A DNA stretch of 64,000 bases from Flavobacterium sp. UMI-01 (GTDB taxonomy: Bacteria; Bacteroidota; Bacteroidia; Flavobacteriales; Flavobacteriaceae): positions 558,001 through 622,000 of the forward strand of contig NZ_BPLU01000038.1 in assembly GCF_019656315.1 (NCBI RefSeq). Direction: 5' to 3'. Shown piece by piece: positions 37,195-45,096 of this stretch; the first letter of the stretch is position 1; each line of letters opens with the position of its first letter. Below the pieces are notes generated by a model, which was not told the origin of the DNA, did not search any database, and saw only the letters and a list, made by a program, of their open reading frames with translations. The translations under genes and the position numbers were made by a program.

Positions 37195-38769
37195 TTATTT
37201 TAAGGTCATCCAAGTCAATTGTTTCCAATTGTCCTTAACAAATGGTTGTGGTTTTCCCTTTGTAGAACGTCCATTTTTGACAATGGCAGTTATTTTCTCT
37301 GTTAACCTCTTCACAACCTCAGGATGTTCAAAATAAAGGTTCTTGGTTTCCCCCGGATCTTTGTCCAAATCATACAATTCAAACGGAGCCTCTCCTGCTT
37401 TAGGTTCAATCATAACAGGTGCTAACGACCCTCCAGAACCTCGTAACATATTCAGTTTCCATTTTCCTTCTCGAATGGCAAAATGCCCTGTAAACGAATG
37501 ATTGATTACATATTTATCAGCGATTTTCGTGTTTTTCGGACTTTTCATCAGTGGCAATAAGCTGTAGCTGTCTTCGGCGGCGTTATCAGGAAGTTTGGCT
37601 CCCACAATTTCAGCGATTGTAGCCAAATAATCAGTTTGACAAACAGGTTCATCCACTTTGCTTCCCGCTTTAATCACTTTTGGCCAACGCATCAAGAAAG
37701 GCACTCGGTGACCTCCTTCATAAATATCTCTTTTCCCTCCTTTGAAATTCATACAACTGTAATGTTGGTAGGTCTTTTTTTGATATTCGTAATTAGTTTC
37801 GGCTCCATTATCAGAACTAAATAGTACCAACGTATTTTCCTCTAATCCATTTGCTTTCAACGCGTCCAAAACTTGACCTACACGATAATCCGTTTCTTGC
37901 ATAAAATCGCCATAATTACCACAATTGCTTTTTCCTTGAAAATCAGGATGGGTACAATGAGGCAAATGCGGACTCGTCAACGGCAAGTATAAAAAGAAAG
38001 GTTTTCCTTTTTTATAATCCGCAGCCGATTTCCCGATGTATTCGACCGCTTTATTCGTTAGTGTTTCTAGAACCAATTCGTCATTAAACGAAGGAGCCAC
38101 CTCTACATAACCTTTCTTCTTTTCGGTTTCATACGGAGGTGTCATTCTGTAAGTTCTCGGTGTAACGTCTAATTTCTTTTTGGTAAATAAGGTAGGTGGT
38201 TCTAATACACGGTCATTTTCTAAATAAGTCAAAATACCATAATTCATCGACGCTGGAATCCCAAAGAAGTAATCAAATCCTTTTTCGACAGGCCCATCTG
38301 TAAATGGTTTTGACCAGTCGCGACCGCCTTTTTCATCACCTACAAATTCCATTTGCAAATGCCATTTTCCTATCATCGCTGTATTGTACCCCTTATCTCT
38401 CAATAAAGAGGCTATCGTCATTCGTCCTTTTTCAATCAAACAAGGTCCATCAGCATGCAAAACATCTTTTTTCAAGGAAGTTCTCCAACTGTAACATCCT
38501 GTTAACAAACTATATCTTGAAGGCGTACAAACCGCATCACTACTGTGCCCATCGGTAAAAGTCAACCCTTCATGAACCAAACGGTCCATATTAGGTGTTT
38601 TGAACTTGGCCTCAGGATTCAATGCGCTTACATCACCATAGCCTTGGTCATCGGTATAAATAATAACAATGTTAGGCTTGTCCGTTTGAGCGAAAGAGGT
38701 TAGTCCACATAGGGTTACTAACAAAAAAAGTAGCTTCGTCTTGTTCAATTGTAATTTCATTTTTATCAT
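37195..38769 (-). CDS. S1-family sulfatase (formylglycine type)
   Basis: A 524-residue exported sulfatase (signal peptide about 1-28, ending S-F-A-Q). Activation motif C-T-P-S-R at Cys81-Arg85; metal-binding I-Y-T-D-D-Q-G-Y-G-D (37-46) and F-S-S-D-N-G-A-E-T; I-G-K-W-H-L-Q carries the usual Lys/His pair. The F-T-D-G-H-S-S-D-A-V block before the Cys resembles sulfatases annotated as arylsulfatase A-like and acting on marine glycans. Its gene is 6 bp downstream of the 600-residue sulfatase and 28 bp upstream of the next one. The distinct C-termini of the three suggest different sulfate positions on one substrate. Confidence 0.92.
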   Translation of the reverse strand: MIKMKLQLNKTKLLFLLVTLCGLTSFAQTDKPNIVIIYTDDQGYGDVSALNPEAKFKTPNMDRLVHEGLTFTDGHSSDAVCTPSRYSLLTGCYSWRTSLKKDVLHADGPCLIEKGRMTIASLLRDKGYNTAMIGKWHLQMEFVGDEKGGRDWSKPFTDGPVEKGFDYFFGIPASMNYGILTYLENDRVLEPPTLFTKKKLDVTPRTYRMTPPYETEKKKGYVEVAPSFNDELVLETLTNKAVEYIGKSAADYKKGKPFFLYLPLTSPHLPHCTHPDFQGKSNCGNYGDFMQETDYRVGQVLDALKANGLEENTLVLFSSDNGAETNYEYQKKTYQHYSCMNFKGGKRDIYEGGHRVPFLMRWPKVIKAGSKVDEPVCQTDYLATIAEIVGAKLPDNAAEDSYSLLPLMKSPKNTKIADKYVINHSFTGHFAIREGKWKLNMLRGSGGSLAPVMIEPKAGEAPFELYDLDKDPGETKNLYFEHPEVVKRLTEKITAIVKNGRSTKGKPQPFVKDNWKQLTWMTLK

Positions 38770-38775
38770 TCTCTA

Positions 38776-40578
38776 TTATTTCACTTTTTCGATATATACA
38801 TAATAGGCAGGAAATACTCTGCCGTCTTTGTCAATCAATTGGGCTTCCATATCGTATTTCCCTGCTGGTATTTTTCCTTTAAATACTACCTCGTCTTGTC
38901 CTTCTTTAATCTCCATTGATTTTGAAATATTGGCTACATATAAAAAGGCTTCTTTGAAATCCGTTTTGGTACTGGCTGCAGTGGTTCTATCTAGTTCAAT
39001 AGCTTCTTTTTGTGCTGGAAAAGCCGAATTAATCGCCAAATTGCTTTCTCTGGGAAAACGACGCAAACTTATCGTGTATTCTCCATCTGCCTCAAACTCG
39101 ATTTTCCATTTCCCTGCTGCCTGAGCTCCTTTTCGAGCTCCATCTTGATGCCAAGCATCGCTATATTTACCAATAATCATGTCATGAGCCGAGATTCGGC
39201 TTGGGTTTTCTTTGGGCGAACCTACTTTGATGTAAGCATATTTTTCATTAACCCCTTCGTCAACGAAAGACTTCCACCAATTTTCGTACCCAACTGCCAA
39301 TCGCTCGGCAACTTCAGGGAAATCTTTAATTACATTATGTTCCTGACCTATATCTTTTTTAATATCATACAATTCTCTGCCATCAACCAAACGCCAATTG
39401 GCATCCATAACGGTGTATTGTTTGTACTTGATTAGGTTTTGTTCTCTTTGGGTATCCATATACAAAATGCGGTTTTCCCAAACTGTGTTTTTATCTTGCA
39501 AAAGAGGTTTGACACTCTTACCATCCAATGGTTTAATTGGGTTGAAATGTAAACCTAATAAATCAACAAATGTGGGTAACAAATCATAATGTGCTACTAA
39601 AGCATCAATGTCTTTACCTCCTGTAAGTTGTCCGTTAGGCCATCGGATATACAAAGGCACTCGGTGACCTCCTTCGTATTGGCTTCCTTTACCACCTTTC
39701 ATACCCGCATTGAAAACCCCACGACCTGCCGCTGTTCCGTTATCAGTGGTAAAAACAACAATTGTATTGTCAGCGATTCCTAAGGATTTCAGTTTGTCTT
39801 CTAATCGTTTAAAATTATCATCAATATTGGTAATCATCCCATAAAAACGCAAGGTACGATCGTTGATGTCTTTGTATTTCTCTCCTTGGTACAAATCCAA
39901 ATACTTTTTAGGCAAATTGTAAGGCGAATGTGGTGCATTGGTCGAAATATAACAAAAGAACGGTTTGTCCTTATTGGACTCAATAAATCGTAAGGCATTG
40001 TCAAAAAAGACATCGGTACAATAGCCTTTGTAAGCTTCCATTTTTCCATTGTGCCAATAGGTATCATCAAAATAATCATTCCCCCAATAATCAGGACCTT
40101 GCCCCAAACCACCGCCTCCGTGACGAACTACTTCATGAAACCCACGGTCTTCTGGTCGGTACGGGTAGTTGTCGCCTAAATGCCATTTACCAAACATCGC
40201 ATTGGTATAACCATTTTGTGCCAATACCTGAGGCAGAATTACCTCATCATTAAACAGAATTGATCTTCCGTTAATTGTATGAAAAACATTCACTCGATTG
40301 CTATGCCTTCCCGTCATTAATGAGCCTCGGGTAGGCGCACAAGTTGTCGATACATGATAGTTTGTAAACCGAACCGCATTCGAATAAAATTTATCAATTG
40401 TTGGTGTTTTGACATAAGCATTTCCTTCACAAGCCAAATCTCCTTTACCTTGATCATCAGTAATAACGATAATAATATTGGGCTTTTGGGGTGATTTATG
40501 AACTTGAGCTATGGAAAATTCGGTACCGGATAAAGAAGTTAGTACAACTAAAAACAATAGGGATGTTATTTTTTTCAT
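38776..40578 (-). CDS. S1-family sulfatase with C-terminal beta-domain
   Basis: A 600-residue exported sulfatase (signal peptide 1-25). Activation motif C-A-P-T-R at Cys80-Arg84, a variant of C-x-P-x-R that remains compatible with formylglycine formation. V-I-T-D-D-Q-G-K-G-D (38-47), F-G-K-W-H-L-G and F-T-T-D-N-G-T provide metal and substrate residues. Compared with its neighbours it has an extra about 130 C-terminal residues (about 470-600, I-E-F-E-A-D-G-E-Y-T-I-S-L-R-R-F-P and Y-D-M-E-A-Q-L-I-D), a beta-rich module seen in some S1 sulfatases. It heads the three-sulfatase unit; a 215-bp gap separates it from the fourth sulfatase gene upstream. Confidence 0.92.
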   Translation of the reverse strand: MKKITSLLFLVVLTSLSGTEFSIAQVHKSPQKPNIIIVITDDQGKGDLACEGNAYVKTPTIDKFYSNAVRFTNYHVSTTCAPTRGSLMTGRHSNRVNVFHTINGRSILFNDEVILPQVLAQNGYTNAMFGKWHLGDNYPYRPEDRGFHEVVRHGGGGLGQGPDYWGNDYFDDTYWHNGKMEAYKGYCTDVFFDNALRFIESNKDKPFFCYISTNAPHSPYNLPKKYLDLYQGEKYKDINDRTLRFYGMITNIDDNFKRLEDKLKSLGIADNTIVVFTTDNGTAAGRGVFNAGMKGGKGSQYEGGHRVPLYIRWPNGQLTGGKDIDALVAHYDLLPTFVDLLGLHFNPIKPLDGKSVKPLLQDKNTVWENRILYMDTQREQNLIKYKQYTVMDANWRLVDGRELYDIKKDIGQEHNVIKDFPEVAERLAVGYENWWKSFVDEGVNEKYAYIKVGSPKENPSRISAHDMIIGKYSDAWHQDGARKGAQAAGKWKIEFEADGEYTISLRRFPRESNLAINSAFPAQKEAIELDRTTAASTKTDFKEAFLYVANISKSMEIKEGQDEVVFKGKIPAGKYDMEAQLIDKDGRVFPAYYVYIEKVK

Positions 40579-40793
40579 TTCATTTTTTTTAGAATGGATT
40601 GTAGTATTTCAAAAATAAAACTTTAAAATACTCGACAACCATTTTTTCGACGAAGGATAGGTAAAGGGATGTAAAAACTACCGTTCTCTTACTTTAAACT
40701 TATTTTTCTGATTTTTAAATTCAATAAAAGGTTCCAATTCACTGAAAAGAAACCATCTTATTTAAAAAATGCTAATTCTTTCAACTTTGGATA

Positions 40794-42221
40794 TTATTCC
40801 GATTTGATGGAAGTCATATTTGCCCTAACACTTTCTAATTTCCTTGCTAAGTCTTTTGCCTTATCAGGATGTTCCGCAATTAAATTTTTAGATTCTTCTT
40901 TATCTTTTGAAAGATTGAAAAGTTGCTCTTTATTTTTTTCTTTCACATATTTCCAATCCCCCACTCTAATGGCATCACCACGGTATAAAAAATAGTCTCG
41001 TTGCACGCTTTTGGTATTTTTCCCTGTAAAGACAGCGCTAATGTCTAATCCATCAATCACCCTATCTTTAGGAATAGCTGCTCCTGCAATTTTGGCAAGA
41101 GTTGGCAATAAATCAAGCGTTGACGTTTGCAAGTTAGACACAACACCTTGTGGTACCGTTCCGGGTTGCCAAACGATACATGGTACTCTGCATCCGCCTT
41201 CATAGGGACTAAACTTACCATCACGGAGCGGTCCAGAGCTTCCCGCTTCGGCTTTTTTGGATAACCAAGGCCCATTATCTGAAGTAAAAATCACCAATGT
41301 ATTTTTATCCAATCCTTGTGCTTTCAAGGTTTTTAAAATTTCACCAACAGACCAATCTATTTCTTCTAATACATCACCAAATAATCCACGTTGGGTTTTT
41401 CCCGAAAACGAAGAAGATGCATATAAAGGAACGTGTGGCATACTATGCGCTAGGTACAAAAAAAATGGTTTTTCTTTATTTTGCAGAATAAATTCCTGCG
41501 CTTTTTCGGTATATCTTCGGGTAAGTACGGATTGGTTAACGGGCCATTCTATGACTTCATTACCCGCTACTAACGGTACTTTATTTCTGAATTCGGTTTT
41601 CGCATTTGGGTTTTTATAATCTTCCAATGTTAATCCTTCCTGAAACAAATGGTTTTGAGCCAATGGCATCTCTGTAGCCTGCCACATATCATTGCTATAC
41701 GGAATCCCGAAATACATATCGAATCCTTGTGCCAAAGGCAAATATTCAGGTCGGTGCCCCAGATGCCATTTGCCTACGATTCCCGTTTGGTAGCCTTTTT
41801 GTTTTAATACTTCGGCAATGGTGATTTCAGAGGCCGGCATCCCGTCTTTACTATACGGATAATACACATTGTCATTATGCCCCCAGCGTTTGGCGTAACG
41901 TCCTGTTAACAATCCCGCTCTGGAAGGAGTACAAATGGAACTTGAAACGGAAAAATCAGTCAAACGCATTCCCTCCTTTGCCATTGCATCTAATTGTGGC
42001 GTTTGATAGCCCTGTGCGCCATAGCAACCCAAGTCTCCATATCCTAAATCATCTGTAAATATGATAATGAAATTGGTTGGTTTCTCCTTTTTATCACTAC
42101 CTGAACTAAAAATATTTGTAGCATATAAAAGGGTTGCAATAGTCAAGATTTTAATGATTTTATTCTGTCCCATGTTCTTATTCAATTGTACTTTTATTAA
42201 AATTAATTTTAACTTTTTCAT
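40794..42221 (-). CDS. S1-family sulfatase (formylglycine type)
   Basis: A 475-residue sulfatase with C-T-P-S-R at Cys97-Arg101, F-T-D-D-L-G-Y-G-D-L-G-C-Y-G near the start, V-G-K-W-H-L-G-H and F-T-S-D-N-G-P-W. The long N-terminus before the hydrophobic stretch makes the first ATG doubtful. Met17 (M-G-Q-N-K-I-I-K-I-L, start at 42173) gives a normal signal peptide, so translation may start there. The D-L-G-Y-G-D-L-G-C-Y-G form is shared with arylsulfatases and N-acetylgalactosamine-6-sulfatase-like enzymes. It lies 97 bp downstream of the heparinase-like lyase gene in the same direction. Confidence 0.9.
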   Translation of the reverse strand: MKKLKLILIKVQLNKNMGQNKIIKILTIATLLYATNIFSSGSDKKEKPTNFIIIFTDDLGYGDLGCYGAQGYQTPQLDAMAKEGMRLTDFSVSSSICTPSRAGLLTGRYAKRWGHNDNVYYPYSKDGMPASEITIAEVLKQKGYQTGIVGKWHLGHRPEYLPLAQGFDMYFGIPYSNDMWQATEMPLAQNHLFQEGLTLEDYKNPNAKTEFRNKVPLVAGNEVIEWPVNQSVLTRRYTEKAQEFILQNKEKPFFLYLAHSMPHVPLYASSSFSGKTQRGLFGDVLEEIDWSVGEILKTLKAQGLDKNTLVIFTSDNGPWLSKKAEAGSSGPLRDGKFSPYEGGCRVPCIVWQPGTVPQGVVSNLQTSTLDLLPTLAKIAGAAIPKDRVIDGLDISAVFTGKNTKSVQRDYFLYRGDAIRVGDWKYVKEKNKEQLFNLSKDKEESKNLIAEHPDKAKDLARKLESVRANMTSIKSE

Positions 42222-42318
42222 TACGCATTACCCATACGTTTTATTGGTAATTAAAAGGCAATTCCATGTCAAAAAATCAAATGAGCTGCGTTGTTTTTCC
42301 CATCCAATGACAAGAAAT

Positions 42319-44841
42319 TTATTTGGCTATTTCTGTATGGATAATTTTATTATTTTCAAAGGTATTCAATAGAATTTCGGGCGAATTACCTTTGAAACCT
42401 TTGATTTGAATCTGTTGTTTTTTACCATTCTTCAAATAAACCGTAATTTCCTCTGGATTTTTTGATTCTATTTTTTCGATAGTACTATTCCCTTGATACG
42501 GCTCTATTAGATGTAGAAAAACCACTTCACTTTCGGTAACTCGCATACCATACGTTTTACGCTCAGGGTTGTTTTTTATCAAATGTTGTTTCCCTCCTAC
42601 AGGATAATTACACAAAAACACCGTTGCTTTTTTAGGCCACAAACTATGAATGTCTAATTTATTTCCGTTATCATCAAATTGAGCCGATGCACCTTTAGCC
42701 GCTTGATACCATTGTGCCTTTTTAAAATAGTGGTAAGGCGAATTTTCATTGGTACTTAACTGCTCTAAAATTGGTCCTTGTTTTTTCACTCCTTCCAAGG
42801 ATTGGAATCCTACAGGATGTAACAACCAATCGTAGTTGTGTTTTTTATCGGATTTCATATAATCTGCAATCACCACATAATCATCAGTCACCACGGTTAA
42901 ACGGCGTTGTTGAACGGGTTTAAAATCGGGAGCGTAATCCGTGTCTTCCCAAGGTGGAAATTTATCGGCATTCCATCGCGGAATGTTGCGCCATCTGGCA
43001 TTGGTTTCCACAATACTGGCTTGCAATTGCTTTCCTTTATAAAATAACAATTGTTCTGACGGCAAGGCTTCTTGTTGCAATTCATCTACCACCACCATAT
43101 TATGGGTTGCGGAAGTTTGTACACATTCTTTGTACCCTGGATTACCGTAGCCAAACCAAACCATTTCGGTACCAAAATATTTGTGTCCATTTCTATCCAA
43201 AGCAATCAAACTTGCTCTATCAAAATGGCCGTGCCACCCACCATGCGTTCCATATTTGGCATACGCTTGAATTTGGTTAGCCGCTCCTTTAGCTTCCGAT
43301 TGAGAACGTAAAGCTACCAAACCTACGTTTGGCAAATACGCCGATTCGGTTCTAGGGTCCTTCACTTGGGGCAATTCAGGCACACCATACAATAAGGACA
43401 CCCATGATTCTCTTTTGGTTTTGCCAATTACCCAAGCCAAATCCTCTCTTTTGTATTCGCGATAGGCCAATTCATAAAAATCTTCTGGTTCTTTGATATT
43501 CGAATCGTTACTAGAAACCACATTGGCCTCTTCATCCATCATAGCGATGTAAGGAGTTACCATATCTTCTATGCCTCGAGTATTTTTGCCGGGGTCTCCC
43601 CAATTGTCAAACTTCATGCCTGTAAATCCTTCTTTACAATTCTCAAAATCAACACTCTTAAATTTAACTGGAAAACGGGTATGGTATAAATCCAAACCAT
43701 AATTTTTAAACGCTTGTGCTACTAAGGCGTAGCGTTGCACCACCAAATAACAGTAATTGGCTGTACTTTCAAACCACCAACCATCGCCCATGACGCCTTT
43801 CCCTATTTGGTCTGCCATGCCTCCATCAGCATAGGTCAAATAGTGTAATTCGGGCATATCTTGCAAATACAACGCCACTAAAATCGCCCCTGCATTGGCA
43901 CTTGCTTGGTGATTCATGATCCCCAAAGGTTCCATACTCTGGCGGTTTTGTTTTAAATAATGACGAAAGGTAGCCACTATATTTTCACGGTCCGTTGTTG
44001 TGAAATCAGGTTCATCATAAATGATATCGCAGGCTGCAGCCAGAAACAAAAAGAAATTCCCCTCGTGTACCTGAACGCCATAAGTAGCAGCACCTACAGA
44101 CAAATAGCCCTTTTCTTTATTCGAAACTAATTTTATAAAAGTCATTAGTTTTTTCAGGTAGGTTTTGTCTCCTGTTAACTTATACGCCAAGGCCAACTTA
44201 AACGCGTTTTCACCGTCACTGGGACTGTAATTCAAACTTGACCACACTTTTACCGGACGGGGTTTGGTCACCACTTTGTGCTCGGGAAACTTGAAGTTTG
44301 CCAATTCCTTTATCAGTTTGTCCCTGTTGTTTTTTGCCCAACTGTACTGTTTTACCTTTTGTTCGGCTTCTTGTAAAACCGAAGGAGTTACCAATAAAAA
44401 TGGATGTGGCATTTCACGAACGGAAACAAACTCCAGTTTTTGAACTTCATTCCCTTTTTCATCTTTTACAGATACAAAACTGGATTCGTGACCTCCTAAC
44501 GGAATTCTTTTGTTCATCACAACCGAAAGCTGTCCTTCGAATGATTGATTGGGTTCTAATGTTACCTTGCTACTGGTCAAAGAAGTTTCGCAAGCCAAAT
44601 CCCTTGGATTAAGCACACTCAAAAAATAAGTTTCAGTAGTATTTTTGTGATTGGTTATCGTAAAGCTATAGCGAAGGGTTTCATTGGCTTTACCAGTTTG
44701 CGAAGGAGGGGTTGTGGCTGTTTCATTGGCGAAAGCATAGCCACACCAGTTTAAAAAAAATAAGGCAATTGCAAGTAGCCCTTTTAGTTTTGTCATCATT
44801 TTAATGTTGTTTTTTGGAGTATTTAGGATTGTTTCAAACAC
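42319..44841 (-). CDS. Heparinase II/III-family polysaccharide lyase
   Basis: An 840-residue exported protein. The signal peptide covers about 17-38 (ending A-F-A-N); starting at Met15 or Met16 (M-M-T-K-L) would give a standard one. An Ig-like domain (about 42-140) precedes an (alpha/alpha) toroid (about 150-480; N-H-Q-A-S-A-N-A-G-A, G-W-W-F-E-S-T-A-N-Y). A heparinase II/III beta-sandwich PF07940 (about 500-700; G-T-H-G-G-W-H-G-H-F-D-R-A-S-L and T-S-A-T-H-N-M-V-V-V) follows. The His and Tyr residues in these blocks are the usual catalytic set. The architecture fits lyases for glucuronate- or iduronate-containing sulfated polymers such as ulvan-type PL families or for alginate oligomers; I cannot choose the family. 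Adjacent to four sulfatases. Confidence 0.82.
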   Translation of the reverse strand: MFETILNTPKNNIKMMTKLKGLLAIALFFLNWCGYAFANETATTPPSQTGKANETLRYSFTITNHKNTTETYFLSVLNPRDLACETSLTSSKVTLEPNQSFEGQLSVVMNKRIPLGGHESSFVSVKDEKGNEVQKLEFVSVREMPHPFLLVTPSVLQEAEQKVKQYSWAKNNRDKLIKELANFKFPEHKVVTKPRPVKVWSSLNYSPSDGENAFKLALAYKLTGDKTYLKKLMTFIKLVSNKEKGYLSVGAATYGVQVHEGNFFLFLAAACDIIYDEPDFTTTDRENIVATFRHYLKQNRQSMEPLGIMNHQASANAGAILVALYLQDMPELHYLTYADGGMADQIGKGVMGDGWWFESTANYCYLVVQRYALVAQAFKNYGLDLYHTRFPVKFKSVDFENCKEGFTGMKFDNWGDPGKNTRGIEDMVTPYIAMMDEEANVVSSNDSNIKEPEDFYELAYREYKREDLAWVIGKTKRESWVSLLYGVPELPQVKDPRTESAYLPNVGLVALRSQSEAKGAANQIQAYAKYGTHGGWHGHFDRASLIALDRNGHKYFGTEMVWFGYGNPGYKECVQTSATHNMVVVDELQQEALPSEQLLFYKGKQLQASIVETNARWRNIPRWNADKFPPWEDTDYAPDFKPVQQRRLTVVTDDYVVIADYMKSDKKHNYDWLLHPVGFQSLEGVKKQGPILEQLSTNENSPYHYFKKAQWYQAAKGASAQFDDNGNKLDIHSLWPKKATVFLCNYPVGGKQHLIKNNPERKTYGMRVTESEVVFLHLIEPYQGNSTIEKIESKNPEEITVYLKNGKKQQIQIKGFKGNSPEILLNTFENNKIIHTEIAK

Positions 44842-45096
44842 AGAAAAAAGAAAACCGCACTAAAAAAACACGTATTATTCTCATTCCGTCACAACCCCTA
44901 TCGATGCTGTTTTAGTCCTACTAAAAACGACAAAAAGCACCGATACCAAACTTATTTTTTTTTGGTTACAAAAAATATAACTTATGTCCTTTTGTCTATA
45001 AAACAATACTCATTATACCCCATAAACCACAAAAACCATTGAAAAACCCTAACAAAATAAGGTTTCCCAATGGCATGCTATCAAAAGGGCACTCCC

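Noticed and set aside
42319..44841. Naming the heparinase-like lyase as a specific ulvan, heparin or alginate lyase family
   Set aside because: The fold motifs are clear but the family cannot be chosen without a profile search.
44842..45096. Possible terminator between the lyase at 45097 and the heparinase-like gene
   Set aside because: Only short, weak stems (about 5 bp) can be drawn.
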